Notes: generated by a model from the letters alone, not told the origin. A DNA stretch of 64,000 bases from Helichrysum umbraculigerum (GCA_949592205.1 CATIUR010000001.1:75489059-75553058), one strand, 5' to 3'; shown: positions 11,665 through 24,721, numbered from the stretch's first letter. Numbers and translations: made by a program.

Positions 11665-13645
11665 ATATATATAAAACAAAGATTTATTTTGCTTATGTGT
11701 CATCTTTTAAATATTATATGATGACATGTCTAAAATATAGGTAATTCTAAATTATTCTTCAATATCTAGGGATGCCACGTGGCTTTCCAATTTTATTAAT
11801 TTAAATATTATTTTATTTTATTTTAATATGGGTTAATAATATTTTAATCTCCACACTTTTATTTTTTTCGTTTAACCCTTCTAACTTTTTTTTCTAAATT
11901 CTTAAACACTTTAACTTATAGGTTGACCAAAATTTAATCATTTAAGTTTATTATGACTAGGTATGTTTTGCATTGATTAACACAAGAGTCAAGTAAACCG
12001 TTGTCTCATTGATGTTGTCTCACTGAGTTTATTTTATTAACGATTGAATTTCATCCATGATCAACTATATGTAGATATTTCACGAGTTAAACACATTGGT
12101 GGATTGAAATGTTGAGTTGAGACAACAATGTTAGAACTATTACATATGTAATATGTTGCTTATATTAAAGTTGTATAGCATTTGGACTTTTAATATTTTA
12201 CGTTAGCATTTGTGAACGTGTAGTATTTGCATATGTTTTGGTTGTTGTATACTATTTTTCTATTTTCAATGACAAATTTATAGTTTTCAATTACAATATT
12301 GACGTTGTTAAAAAATTTCATAATATATAATAGTTTTGCATATATTACCGTGCGATCACGGCTCAAAGATCCATAATTATTTTTACAAATACATGTAATA
12401 CTTATTATTTATCTTTCTACAATTCATTGTGTTTTATTTGGCTCCATATATTAATTTCTACAATTTATTATAATAGTTTGATTACTTTATTATATAGTTT
12501 GGTTTATTTAATTTATATATAAAACAAATTTTTTTAATTGCATATTAGAGCATGTTATTTTAGTAAATGATGATGCGTCATTAATTTATAAAGTCTTGAA
12601 TTAATCTCAATTTTTAAGCATGATATATGTCTTTTCATATATTAGAAAATAAAATTATTATTATTTTTTATTAAATTCATTGTTTTATATATGTTTTAGT
12701 CTATAATAATAATTATTTTTAAAATTATTAGTAATAAATTTACAACTTTAGACAACAATACTAATATATGACGTGCAACGCACGGGCTTAAAAACCAATT
12801 TTATATAACTTATGCAGCATGTTTCTTTGTCTTCTATTTTCTTACAGATCCTATGTGTCATTAAAACAAATTTTTAAAATTTTTAATTCAATCTTATTTA
12901 TATCACATATTTTTAGTATGCCATTTCTATTTTTGATTAACCAAATCATGTTATTATGAATACATCTCCTTATTAATGTAAAGTTGAATAGCCACTTTGC
13001 TATTAATTCGATTTCTAAAATAGTTACATTCTATTTTTAATATTAACCAAATTCATACTTTAATGAATATCTTCATTTAAAGTGTTTAATAACACTACAT
13101 GTTCTCACACCTTTATTCAAATCCATTAATTGTTTCATGCTCATAACTTAGTTTTTAACATAGAGTATAATATAATCAATAGAGTACAAAATTCATATCT
13201 AATACAAATCTCAAATATACCACAAAATGTATAATACACTTTCTCGACAAACAAATCATCCAAAGATATGCAAGTACTATTAAGTTAGTATCACTTTAAA
13301 CCAATCCTTTTATTCCCATTAGTTAGCAACCTTCAACTTATCCTCATTAACAGTATGTTTCGCAATTACCATTAATAAGTGTCAATATGTTGCTTTTTCA
13401 AGAGCTGAAAGGAAAAACATATTGATTAATGATCTTGACTTGCAAGAAAGGAAAGAAAATTATCTAAAACACAACTAACGTCGCTTGCAAAGAAGTTTGG
13501 TTGATGTTTATTATTATTTTTTTACTTTCAATGATAGTTGCACCTTTAATTTAACAATATTAATATCTTGACCTACTTACAAATTAGCAATATAAATGCA
13601 CTTTTCAAACGTTCATGCATAACACGGGCTCAAAGCCTAGTATAT
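11665..13645 (+). mobile_element. Helitron-derived block
   Basis: The left edge reads tcatatatataaaacaaag, like plant Helitron 5' ends (TC plus AT-rich start). Three Helitron 3'-type hairpins follow: CCGTG/CACGG followed by ctcaaag (about 12349-12370), CGTGC/GCACG followed by ggcttaaaaacc (about 12770-12796), and a decayed 'acacgggctcaaagcctag' then T (about 13622-13641). They suggest nested or serially truncated non-autonomous Helitrons. No Rep/helicase coding sequence is present, and the boundaries are approximate. Confidence 0.4.
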
Positions 13646-14396
13646 TATATATTTTATATATTATTATAAATTAAAAGAATAGTTTATAGATGTTTAGTTG
13701 AGAAACTTTGTAATTAAGTTAAATATGTTAATAAATTTTAATTTTAATTTTAATAAAGAATATACGGGGATCTCCTTGATTTTTTAATACATGATATCAC
13801 CTACATTCATAAACTCTACTAATGTGTCAAATTCATAGTTGACTTTTTGGATATGAGCGTAACCAGAATAACCTTTAATGTATATGTAATTAAAAATAAA
13901 CTCCACACAGTTTTTTAAAAGATAGGTAGATGCGTCACCATGTCACATTCAACTTGATGACACTTCGGTTGTTCCATTTGTTTTATCGATCAGTCAAAAA
14001 CCCTTGTAAATTATATTTCCTTCTAACCGTAAATCTTTAATCATGTGAAAATGAAAACACTCCAAGATACCCTTTCATTAGTTCACCCGTATGAATTTTT
14101 TACAGAAATATAGTAAGGTTCAAATGAGTACACCAACTTTGAGTGAGAATGAGGGAACCAACGGATTTATGCCATGTGTCACTTTATTCTCTCTCCTTCA
14201 CATTTTTAAAAATTAAATATCTCACAAACGGTAATTCGAAAAATCATGAAAATTGCACCATAAAATTCATCGTTTTCTCCTCTTCGATTTGCCGTCCCTC
14301 AAGGCATACTTTCGACAACTTTTTTTTCTTTCATTTTTTGGTGGGTTTTACAAATTATTAACACATGTGTTAGTGATTGGTTATACATTTAATTTT

Positions 14397-14486
14397 TGGT
14401 TAAGGTTAGGGTTTATGGTTAGGGTTAGAGTTTAGTATGATTTAGGGTTTAGGGTTTAGTAGTGTTTAAGGTTTAGGGTTTAGTAT
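14397..14486 (+). repeat. Interstitial telomere-like repeats
   Basis: Degenerate TTTAGGG/GTTAGGG units in tandem inside the MITE, continuing at about 17830-17872 on the other side of the inserted LTR. They are internal to a transposon, so they are not evidence of a chromosome end. Confidence 0.8.
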
Positions 14487-17400
14487 TGTGACAACTCTCC
14501 AAATTAGGTATTAATTAAATAATATGCATGTGCATTCTTACGCTAATTTCCTGGTTGAGTTTTAACAAAACTCTTTGTTGTGATGTAAGCCTAGCAAGCC
14601 CGTACTTTTAAACAAAAAGTAAAATGTAATACGTAAGTAACTTATAGTTACGTACAAATATATTCGAACGAACCCGACAAAAATAAATAACAAAAGCTTC
14701 GTGACACAAAAATATATAAATAACCTAAAACTATTTTTGTTGTAGTTATTTACTTAAGAATATTATGCTAAACGAGGAAGCATAACGATAGAACGAAAAC
14801 AATTACGCGTTTTAGCTTAAAACGTAACGTACGCGTCGAAATGCGCAAAACGAGCCCGACAACCGAACGAGTCAAAAATTATATTTTTGAAACTCAAAAT
14901 AAAGTATTTAAAATAATACTTCAAAATATATTAGCCCATATAGGTCGTTAACGAATTAAACGAAACTATCACGTTATAACGTACGATTAACGATTAACCG
15001 ACAACCGGTTATAACTCGGACTTGAGGAATGGAACATCGAGAGCCCGAGACCCATTGGGTCAGACCAGACACGACCCAGGCCCAGCCCAAGTCGGCCAAG
15101 CCCAAAACCCACACAAAAACCTAAGTATATATATGTTACCCTTTTCATTTTCTTCATTTCCAAACACTTTTTCACCTACAACAACCTTATCCTCCTCTCT
15201 ACTTCTCTCTCTGCGATTTCCAGCAGATCCAACACCTCCATCACCACCATCCACGACCTCCTAGCACCACCAAGAAAGACCAACATCATCTAGTCACCCC
15301 TACACACGAGTTTAGCAAGGAAAGGCGAACAAGGACAGCAGCCGCATACTTCGACGAACACAGCCTCTAGATCACGTTTTCTGTGGTATAAACCTCTAAC
15401 TTTTCTTTAGATTTCCTTGGATTAAGTTTATAAACATTTTAGTGTTCCATTTCCTACTGATTATGTCCAAATCTATGTTAAAAATCGGATGAACATGCTA
15501 TTAACCACTGGATAATGACTTTACACACTGGATAATAAAATAGATCGGATTAGATCGACCTTAAACGACTCATTTCATGATGAAATCTAACGTTTCTTAA
15601 GCCTAAACTCAAGTTTGAAGTGTCTAGTTTTCAGATCTGTAAGCCTCACGAAAATTCAAGTTCATTTGCTATTTTTGATTTCTGAAATAAAAGTACATAG
15701 CAGATCTGATGAATCTGACCAGAATCTTGACCAAATTAAAATGAGCATATCTTGGGCTATGGATCGAATAAACAGGTGAGACCAGTGGAAAAAGATCATA
15801 AATTTTGTTACCTTTCTATCCCTTACTCGCACGTTTTGTGAAGTTTTGTAATACTCCAGATATAGTCAAATCATGTAACGTATATACCGAAATAGGGCTG
15901 CTGGACAGACTTGTGTTTGAAAATTTATTGAACGAGTTTTACTTAACCAAAAGTTACATAAAAATAAGTTTTGGAAACCTGAGACATAGGAGAATAACCT
16001 TTAACTTTATTGGATTTCAATTCGGATTCTAAGTTGGTTAAAACGAGCCTTGAGCGAGACCGAAAATCTGGAAAACTAAGATTGAAGGGCTGTTTTTGTA
16101 ACGAACATAAAAACAACACTTTTGGATATCCACATGACATGAAACTTATTTTTCATAGATAATAAACACATTTAAGACTTGGGTAAAAGTCTCGAGTCAA
16201 TCCGAGCATGTTTGACTAAGTCAACAAAAGCGGGCCTCAAAACGATAAAACGCGAACATATATACCTACGAATATTGGACGAGCCGATTGGTATACATAC
16301 ACATTTGGGACGAGACGTATATTATATGAAACAAATAGAGACTAGTGATTTGGAAACTTAAAAGACAAACAATTTATATAAATGAGATATATATAAACGA
16401 GACGAAACCACATTTAAAAATATATGAGTTATAACATACTTATATGTATACAAACTAGATGACACGAGAAATAATATCAATATTTCGACACAATGTCACG
16501 ACGCAGTTAACAACTTATATTATTAAAGAAATTAACAATTTCTCCAAACAAACAAACAACCTATTAACATAAGTGATTAAACAAATCAAACGTACTTATG
16601 TTAATACATCTATTGTATATAGGTTAACACACCTTGGGCTATTATCTGTCGGCTGCTAGCTTTCTATACCGAGCAAATCACCGTGAGTTCACAGCCCCTA
16701 CTTTACAAATGTTTTATGCTTTTAAACATAGGGGTGTAAACATAGAAACTGCATGCAAACACATGTAGCAAATTATATAAATGCTTTATTACTTTATTCA
16801 ACTGTTTGATATGAAATATTATTTCACAACTGTTTTGGGAATTAGACAACAAATCCTAGTACGGACCAGACTTGAGATGTGTGCATGAAAGACCTTATGT
16901 CATGCAGACTATAACCATTAGCTAGGTGACTCTAGCCACTGAGTATACGAATAGTACTATTGCCGTGACGACCCTCCTGTGGATGGAGCGTATACTTAAC
17001 TGTCCTTCAGGCAAAAAACATAAGTTTTGGTTGTGGTTTGGTTATAGGGTTAGGTCGCGTTACTTTAACCTGCGAGGTTTAGCTCACCTTTCGGGGGATT
17101 ATAGTCTAAGCATTCCCACTTACTATTTAGGATGAACTCATCCTACAACTGTTTTATACCGGTATACTTTCTGGTTATATTTATATGATGGTAAACCACC
17201 AGACATACATTTTGGGTAACAACCCACATAAACTATATTTTAGGGTAACTATCCCTACAATCTTATAAATTGTAAAACCTGCAAACATTTATTTATTGAA
17301 TAACAATTCAATAATTCTAAACATAAATGGTTTAACATACCTTACATTTATACAAAACCTGTGAATTCACTCAACATATTTGTTGACGACTTTCTTTCTA

Positions 17401-17824
17401 TGTTATACAGGAAATTAGCAACGTAAGTAAAGAATCGCATGCATTCAGGATGGACAACCCTGGACTGCTTAGGATGCCATATATTTTGGGACAGCTTTTG
17501 AGGATTTCCTCTGTATTACTGCAGACATTGCAGTTATACTCACGAAATCTTATCTTAACATATGTATTGTAAAACTTAAATGTTTTAAACTTTATTACTA
17601 CCGTACGACTTACATAGTCGTACTACTTTTGTAATAACTATTTTAAATTGGCATCCTTTATATATATTATGTTCTGTATGATCATATGCTCTGATACAGT
17701 GAATGCACAATTGTAACGTCAGCACCCCCGCTGTTAAACTGTTTACACAAGATGCTTCCGCTAATTATAACTTGCTTCCGCTAAACATTAAATAAACACA
17801 ATTATGGATTTTGGGGGTGTGACA
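14487..17824 (+). mobile_element. Solo LTR D, 3.3 kb, gypsy type
   Basis: Starts TGTGACAACTC and ends GGGGGTGTGACA, with 5 bp TSD AGTAT on both sides (14482-14486 and 17825-17829). A TATA-like 'gtatatatatg' (about 15125) is followed by a CT-rich leader (15140-15230), so its sense is plus. The end carries GCTTCCGC blocks and GGGGGTGTGACA, the same end type as solo LTRs A-C read in their own sense. There is no internal region and no second LTR, so it is a recombination-derived solo LTR. I infer a chromovirus (Tekay-like) family from the TGTRACACC-type ends. Confidence 0.8.
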
Positions 17825-19531
17825 AGTATGATTTAGGGTTTAGAGTTTTGTAAAACGTTTAGGGTTTAGGGCTTGGGGTATGTTGGGGGTAAATGAGTTT
17901 TGTACATGTGGAGCATTCTCTTTGTACACATGGCATTATATCATTGGTTCCCTCATTCTCACACAAATTCCTATTCTCATTTGAACCCCACCCTACAGAA
18001 ATAATACGTATTTGAAAATATTTATGAGTTCTAGTTGGTTTTCAAAAACATTTTCAAAGTAGTATAAGTGGGTTTGGCAAATCCGATTCCATCATTTTCA
18101 TTATTTAATAGTCGGGTTTGGCAAACCCAACTTTGACTTTGATTGGACATGCGTAAGTCACTTGTACTTTGTTGCTGGAGAGAGGAAAGTGAAAGTGGGT
18201 TTGTCAAACCCGACTTCACTTTTCAAGAAAGAGAAGAAGGGTTTGCCAAACTCAACTTCACTTTTAATTTTTTTGAGATTTTCAGAACCGGGTTAACAAA
18301 TGCTTATGTGTATTTTTCATTGTTAGTACAAACGCAAATTGATAAAGTTGATATTATTTTGATGTGTTAGATTTCATGACTATGTTGCATTTTTCATTGT
18401 ATTGGACAATGTTGTTGGACGAGAGATATAACAATTTGCTTTATTACTATTTTATGTGTTTAGTTGTCCGATTGCTAAAAAAAAAATGTACATTTATTAA
18501 TACAATGAAAAATGCACCATAAATATTTTTCAAAGTGTCACTCCTATTTTCATTGGTAATGGACGATGATTAGTACACCATCAAAAATTCTCCGTACACC
18601 ACTAATTGCGTTTTACAGTGTTGTAGTGTTATATTGTACAACACCATAAAGCACATTTAATGGAGTATGGAGAATTTTTGTATTAATATTTGCAAAATAC
18701 GAGTGATACTCATAGATATATTAAAATGCTTTTAATAAAAATGTATTTTATTAATTCAAAAACATTTTCACTCGTATTAATATTTTGTATTAACATTTTC
18801 AAATGCATTAGTAATATTTATGAGTTCTTAAATAACCTAACGTATTTCATTAATTCAAAAACATTTTCAAAATACGAGTATCACATGTATTTTGTATTAA
18901 TAAATATACAATTTTTTTAGCAATCCGACAACTAAACACGTAAAATAGTAATAACGCAAATTGTTATATCTCTCGTCTAGCAACGTTCTCCAATACAATG
19001 AAAAATACACCATAGTCATGAAATCTAACACATCAAAATAATATCAAGTTTATCAATTTGCATTTGTACTAACAATGAAAATATACATAAGCATTTGTTA
19101 ACCCGGTTATGAAAATCTAAAAAAAAAAGTAAAAGTGAAGTCGGGTTTGGCAAACCCTTCTTCTCTTTCTTGAATAGTGAAGTCGTGTTTGGCAAACCCG
19201 TTTCCACTTTCCTCTCTCCAGCAACAAAGTACAAGTGACTAACGCATGTCCAATCGAAGTCAAAGTCGGGTATGCCAAACCCGACTCTTAAATAATAAAA
19301 ATGATGGAACCGGGTTTGCCAAACCCACTTCTACTAGTTTTGAAAATGTTTTTGAAAACCAACCAAAACTCATAAATATTTTTGAATACGTATTATTTCC
19401 GTAAAAAATTTCACCCGTATAGAATCAACTAATTATGAATTTCTAATACCCCATAACCATTACATGCATCCATATATGCTAATCTAATAACTCTAACACA
19501 TTTACAGTAATTATAGGGGTTAATAATGGTT

Positions 19532-21398
19532 TGATACGTGGATAGGAAACATAAGAGTTATTTCCACCACCTAACGGAATTTACCGAAAGGATACAAGAA
19601 GGAAACTCACCACTCTTGGAGTCCACCAAGAGATACATAGTTATTGAGGAAAAGTTCACAACTCAATGGTACTAAAACCAAAGAGATACATAACAAAGAA
19701 GTAAGCTCACACTCACTTTAGATAATTTCAAATTACACTCTGTACCTCCAAAACAAGACTTATGGAGGCTTTTGTAGGCACTTGGAACATCCCTCCAAGC
19801 ATAGGAAAATAATAATTAATAGAATAATAATGATCTAATAATATCATAGAAGTTAAAAAGATAATTAGTCAAATTTCTGAGTCAAAATGCCCTTGTATTC
19901 AAAATGACATAAGTTTCTCTAGCAAAACTCCAATTGACGATCCGTTGGATGTTCTAGAAAGTAGACATCAGTAGCTATCTAACCATGTATGATACATGAT
20001 TTTTGGACTTGTGAATCGTTTCAGGTTCTTAACTCAATTTGACCAAAATCCAGAAACTTCATTTTTTACTCTTGTATCATATTTTATTGTCATCTCATTT
20101 ACTCCTATATCATATATACTCCTCCGGTTAAAGAAGACTCGACCTCGAGTCTTAATTGAATTTTTTTTTCAACATTTGTAGATAGATTAATAACTTTAAC
20201 AATTTAGAGGTCAAAAGAATATAACCAAGAGCACAAGGGTAGTAGTAGTAGACAAATAACACATTTTCACATTGGTGTGAAAAGAATCCCCCTCTCTTGA
20301 AAACATAAACGAGTAAAGATTGATTAAAACTATGTGAATATTCTTCCTCCTTTGACTGAAACTTATCTACCATATAAGCAATAACATTTTCACAAGTTCC
20401 AATATTGGTAACGACATCAAAATTGTTATCTTGGCTAGTGCAAGTAGTATGGAAAACATGTCACATTTCTTCATAAGTAGAAAACTCAAATTTGGCATCA
20501 AGAACACTATTTATAAACAAAATCTCACCTCCATCGGGTTTCTCTAGCTCCTCATAGACATCGTAGATTGCCATTTCTCCTTAGGACAACCTGGAATTGC
20601 CCTGATACCACTTGATACGGGGGTAAAAACACAATAAGAGATCTTTCCACCACCACACGGTATTAACCGAGAGGATACAGGAATACAACTCACCACTTTT
20701 ATAATCCACTAAGAGATACAGGGTTGTTAAGGAGTTCACCACTCAATGAAATGAAAAACCAAAGAGATAAAGAACACACAAAGAAGAAAGTGAAATACTC
20801 ACTTTTAGTTTAACTTCAAATTACATTCTACCTCCAAAACATGACTTAGGGAGGCTTTTATAAGCACTTGGAACATCCCTCCAAGCATAAGACATGAAAT
20901 TAATACAATAATTAATAAACTAATTACATGATAGAAGAAATAAAGACATGTGATCAAAATTCGGAGTCAATCTGTCTTTTTGACTACCATGTGTCAAAGT
21001 ACCATAACTTCCTCTAGAAATATCCAATTAATTATCCGTTTTATGTTCTAGAAACTAGATATCCTTATCTTTCCATCCATGTAACATACATGCACCATAA
21101 ACGTTTCAATTGCTCCAGATTATTATATGAATATGACTAAAATTTCAGTCAATTTTCCTTCTGACCACCCTTTGGTATTTCTGTGATATCTTTTCCTAGA
21201 AAACTCCAAATGATGATCCGTTTATTTCTTTGGAAACTAGACTTCCAGATCTTTCCATCCATATACGATACATATTTTTTGGCCATTCCAATCATTCCAG
21301 TTTCTCGTATCAGTTTTATCATTTTCCAGAAAGTTCTCTGTCATTTTATTTACGCCCCTGTCAAGAAAGTTCTCTGTTATTTCATTTAAGCCATGTCA
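19532..21398 (-). mobile_element. LTR retrotransposon with collapsed interior
   Basis: A complete minus-strand element with TSD TGGTT (19527-19531 and 21399-21403). The 5' LTR is 21398-20613 and the 3' LTR 20112-19532, both TGAYAT...CGTATCA; they differ by indels, including a short internal duplication in the 5' LTR. The PBS GCCCTGATACCA (plus strand, 20599-20610) is next to the 5' LTR and pairs with initiator tRNA-Met. The ~500 bp interior starts with a gag-like beginning (MAIYDVYEELEK, soon stopped) and ends with a pol C-terminus-like stretch, purine-rich before the 3' LTR. Gag-pol between them is gone. Confidence 0.85.
20599..20610 (-). other. Primer binding site of the collapsed element
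   Basis: Minus strand TGGTATCAGGGC, two bases inside the 5' LTR. It matches the initiator tRNA-Met complement (TGGTATCAGAGC) with one change and sets the element's orientation. Confidence 0.85.
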
Positions 21399-21403
21399 TG
21401 GTT

Positions 21404-21710
21404 TAAACCTCAAAGTTTCATTTTTATCAGTTTTGACCATTCAAATTTTTTTCTCATGATTTAATCTTTGAAGTTTGCATTGACTTATTAGTTTAACCTT
21501 CAAATGGTTAGACCATTAAATTTTTAAAGTTATACATGATTAAATTAGAAAAACTTAGAAGGGCAAAATCATTATAAAATATAAACTTCGAGGATTAAAC
21601 CATCAAAATTTTGAAGTATAAGAAACTTGAAGGATTAAACCACAAAAATTTTGAAACTTTGAGGATTAAATCATTAGAAAAAACTTGAGTGGTTTAAACG
21701 AAAAAATAAA
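21404..21710. other. Spacer with short reiterated phrases
   Basis: AT-rich; variants of 'gaggattaaaccat' and 'ttttgaa' repeat in both orientations. No gene. Confidence 0.4.
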
Positions 21711-22376
21711 AGGGTTTACGGTACGGATCGCCAACGTACTTTACCTTTTGTTCCAATGTCACCAATGAACCGGTTTTATTACCAATGTCGCCAACAAACT
21801 TTTACTTTTTGTACCAATGACACCAATGAACTATTTTTATTACCAATGTCGACAAGGAACTTGTTGAAAACGTTTTGAGGTCACCAAAATACGATTTCTT
21901 AACGAGCTATGTTTTAATTTGTTGATGTGGTGTTGTCATTTCATTTCATTTATGTGAACGTGCTTCCACATAAGCTAAACATGTACACATATGGTTAACT
22001 TCATCTTCTCCGTTCAACTGACGTGTAAATTTCAGTTATATTTTCGAAAAAGAGTGGTGGTTACCGTAAAAGTAATCGAAATTATATGTTAGTCGATCGG
22101 AGAAGATGAAGTTAACCGTACATGTACATGTTTAGTTTACGTGTACATGGCAACACCACATCAGCAAATTCAAAACGTAGCTCGTTAAAAAAAAAGTATT
22201 TTGATGACCTCGAAACATTATTAACAAGTTCATTGTCGACATTGGTAATAAAATAAGTTTGTTGGTGTCATTGGAACAAAAAATAAAAGTTTGTTGTCGA
22301 CATTGGTAATAAAACCGGTTCATTGGTGTCATTAAGACAAAAGTAAAGTACCTTGGCAATACGTACCGTAAACCCT
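21711..22376. mobile_element. Foldback element, 666 bp
   Basis: Terminal inverted repeats AGGGTTTACGGTACG / CGTACCGTAAACCCT extend as an imperfect palindrome through nearly the whole length. Mirrored blocks include 'tcaccaatgaaccggtttta', 'acgagctacgttt' and 'tcatcttctccg'. Non-coding. No clear TSD was seen, so the superfamily (Mutator foldback or other) is undecided. Confidence 0.8.
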
Positions 22377-22777
22377 TCATATTAATGTAATGTTATCAAC
22401 TTATTGAACTAAAATGTGGATGTATAAGTTATGTATAATTGATTTTTATTCGTTAAGCATAGGTAGACACATACACGTCATTTACACACTCCTATATTCT
22501 TACTACCGTTGGCATGTGCCCTTGCAGAACACCGTTGCAGTCACCATTTTTACGTTTTTTTCGGTTCCGCTGCAAAGCGCGAATTCTTGAATTTGTAAAA
22601 CTCCATACATACTAATATAATAATTCAACACATTCATTACGGTGCGTATTTTAAACTTTTGTAAAAGGTTTATACCTAAGACTTAAAACCTTAGAAGTTT
22701 TGAAGGTCGCAAATTATCTGACTACCCTTTTAATATAAACTAAAATCATTACATTCATATTACTTAAATCTTCCTTT
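22377..22777. other. Spacer, nothing recognised
   Basis: AT-rich sequence without open frames or clear repeats. Confidence 0.4.
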
Positions 22778-23036
22778 ATTACTAATATAGCTGGTAACCC
22801 GCGCGATGCGACGAGAAGATATTTGAAATTCGTTAAAAAGGTTAGTGAAATAGCAGTTGAAAAATTGATTTAAAATATATGTCTTAAATCAAACAAATAA
22901 TAATATGAAGTAATATGATGAACAATACCGGAACAAAAAAACTATAGAAAATTAAAAAAACACCGCATGTCTTAGATGTGTACATTATAGATATCATATT
23001 CATATGATGACGTGAAAAAGTACATAATAGGTAGTT
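22778..23036. repeat. Dispersed repeat with GC hairpin edge, copy 1
   Basis: Begins 'ctaatatagctggtaacccgcgcgatgcg' in pattern and shares with 29400-29640 the blocks 'tatttgaaat', 'aaattgatt.raaatata.gtctt', 'atcaaacaaata' and 'atatgrtgacgtgaaaa'. The edge next to 'acccgcg.gatgcg' looks like a Helitron 3' end read on the minus strand, but CTRR is not clean. Confidence 0.6.
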
Positions 23037-23800
23037 AAAAGAAAATTAGGGAAAATATAAAGACACCTCCAAAATTGATAGGGATACCCACTGGCCCACC
23101 TTCAGTTCCCGTCCAGTCCTTTTCCAGTCCAGTTTTATCTAAGATCGGTCCAGTTCAGTACATAATCGGTTTTAGTTTTAGACTAAAAAGAGGGTAGGAA
23201 TTAGAAAAAGAGGGGGTATACCCAGAAAATAAAAATAAAAAACATGATGTGATTGATTAGATGGGTGAGGGGGTAGAAGATGGGAAAAAGTACAAAAATG
23301 GGGTATGTATATAAGGACCCGAAAATTAGACTTCAAATAGCAATCCACAATTCAAAGGGTTTAAAACTATTCAACAATTCAAACATTTTTTTATAAACAA
23401 CGCTACATCTTTCTAAAATCAACATTATAAACAAGATGATTGATCTTTACCTTACTTTATATAGATGTGTGTCTCTGATTATGTACCTTCAGCTTCACCA
23501 CTAAAACTTTATGATTGATCTTTACCATCTTTGCTTTAAGAGTCTAAGCTACGGATCCACAAGATGTAATATATGTGGACAAAATTAAAGAATAAACACG
23601 GCTATATATGAATGCGTAGAGTTATTGGGAATTGAAAACGATGATCTGTACAAGATAATATGCTCTAGTTTATGTGTTTTCTAGTGCGTAAAAGATCTGT
23701 GAGTATTGAAATTATTGGCAATATGGGGGGTTGGATTAGGTCAAAACGGTTCAAATCAACGACCAAATCTGTTTAATCCATATCTTTTGCCCTAAATTTT
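23037..23800. other. Spacer with a possible decayed promoter
   Basis: No open frame. A short tract at 23090-23150 repeats 'ccagtcc / cggtccagtt'. A TATA-like 'tatgtatataagg' at about 23305 is followed by AT-rich sequence without coding potential; possibly an old LTR. Confidence 0.35.
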
Positions 23801-23805
23801 TTTAA

Positions 23806-23988
23806 AGGAATTTCACACTCACAAAAATTGTACAAACAATTTTTTACAAAATGATGTGGCAAGCACAATCATCCAATCAAATTAATTGATTTTTTCTCTT
23901 TCATCTTTCTCACTCTTCATAGTATTGTAACACATTATTTTGTGAAGGATTTTTACGTAAAGTTTGTGTGAACAAAGTATTTCTCATT
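23806..23988. mobile_element. Probable MITE remnant
   Basis: The left side starts 'tttcacactcacaaa' and has 'ttacaaaatgatgtgg'; the right side read in reverse starts 'gttcacacaaac' and has 'tcacaaaataatgtg'. Imperfect inverted ends with a short non-coding interior fit a decayed MITE. No TSD was established. Confidence 0.4.
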
Positions 23989-24208
23989 TTTTTAACTCTC
24001 CATGTCTCTCCAAAGCATGATGCACACATATATCTGGGACTACAATTTCATCCGTACAATTAACTTAAAATTTGAATAGAAACCGAGAGTGCTTTCACCA
24101 TTCTTCTAACCAGCTTGTTTAAACCTAAAGTTATTACCTTAATATCCATTAATCGATGTTGTAAATACTATTATTTATGGATAAAAAATTTCACAAATTA
24201 TAAATAAC

Positions 24209-24424
24209 GGGTTTTGCTAACGTGTGCCCTTGGCACACGTTAAGGTATATTTTATAAACCTGTAATTTCCTTAAATAACATAATTTGTAATTAATATGTA
24301 CATAAAAAGGAAAATATTAGATTGAATTAATGAGTATTTAATGTAAATGTTAATATTTATGAAAATTTCGCCTTCATTAAAAACGCCTTAACGTGTGCCA
24401 CGTGAGCACACGTTAGCAAAACCC
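24209..24424. mobile_element. MULE-type MITE, 216 bp
   Basis: Perfect 19 bp TIRs GGGTTTTGCTAACGTGTGC / GCACACGTTAGCAAAACCC. Each side also has an inner CGTGTGCC/GGCACACG-type hairpin and CCTTAACG. AT-rich non-coding interior. The 9 bp either side are only partly alike (6 of 9), consistent with a decayed Mutator-size TSD. Confidence 0.8.
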
Positions 24425-24439
24425 AATTATAACATCAGT

Positions 24440-24542
24440 TTTTTGTTTTGTTTTGAAAGGCAGTTGTGGAATCACTGACGGACCTTTGGTCCACCCGTTC
24501 ATCTTCCACAAGCGGTTACTCCCCGATATGAGAACCGCTCCA
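24440..24542 (-). mobile_element. SINE 3' fragment, inverted
   Basis: The complement matches the 3' part of the SINE at 24722-25082 (gttctcatatcggggagtaa, gtccgtcagtgattccacaa) and ends in an A-rich tail (T-rich on the plus strand). The head is missing: a 5'-truncated copy in opposite orientation ~180 bp from the fuller copy. Confidence 0.8.
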
Positions 24543-24721
24543 TCAGTTGACAATAAGATAATAACTCGTTAACATTCATCAATGATCAATGTTAAGCAAA
24601 GTGGATCTTATTAGTTATTAATTATCAAAAATATGTGATGTTATTGACTTATATTCATTAAAATCAAAATAATATATTAATTAATGAATTTTAAGTTGTT
24701 AACTTATTAACTGTCCTTGAA

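Larger units (their letters stand above)
14111..17993. mobile_element. MULE-type MITE (second nest level)
   Basis: Inserted in the left TIR of the surrounding element, with a perfect 10 bp TSD tacagaaata (14101-14110 and 17994-18003). Its ~50 bp TIRs share GGTTCAAATGAG and GAGAATGAGGGAACCAA. Without the solo LTR inside it, the element is about 540 bp and non-coding. Confidence 0.85.
14093..19409. mobile_element. Long-TIR MULE-like element (outer nest level)
   Basis: A large palindrome. The left arm (14093-14110, then 18004 to about 18500) and right arm (about 18890-19409) are inverted copies. Both start (G)A(A)TTTTTTAC.GAAATAATACG and carry the 'gggtttggcaaaccc' block. An 11 bp repeat TTCACCCGTAT flanks the element (14082-14092 and 19410-19420). 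Long TIRs with a 9-11 bp TSD indicate a Mutator-like foldback element. Without the insertion it is about 1.4 kb and carries no transposase frame. The centre (18.55-18.69 kb) has a further small inverted repeat (caaaaattctcc / ggagaatttttg). Confidence 0.8.

Noticed and set aside
14397..14486. Telomere end or telomeric gene cluster
   Set aside because: Degenerate units inside a MITE with TSDs; interstitial, not terminal.
15022..15264. Small gene downstream of the TATA in solo LTR D
   Set aside because: Corresponds to the CT-rich LTR leader; low complexity, no conserved motif.
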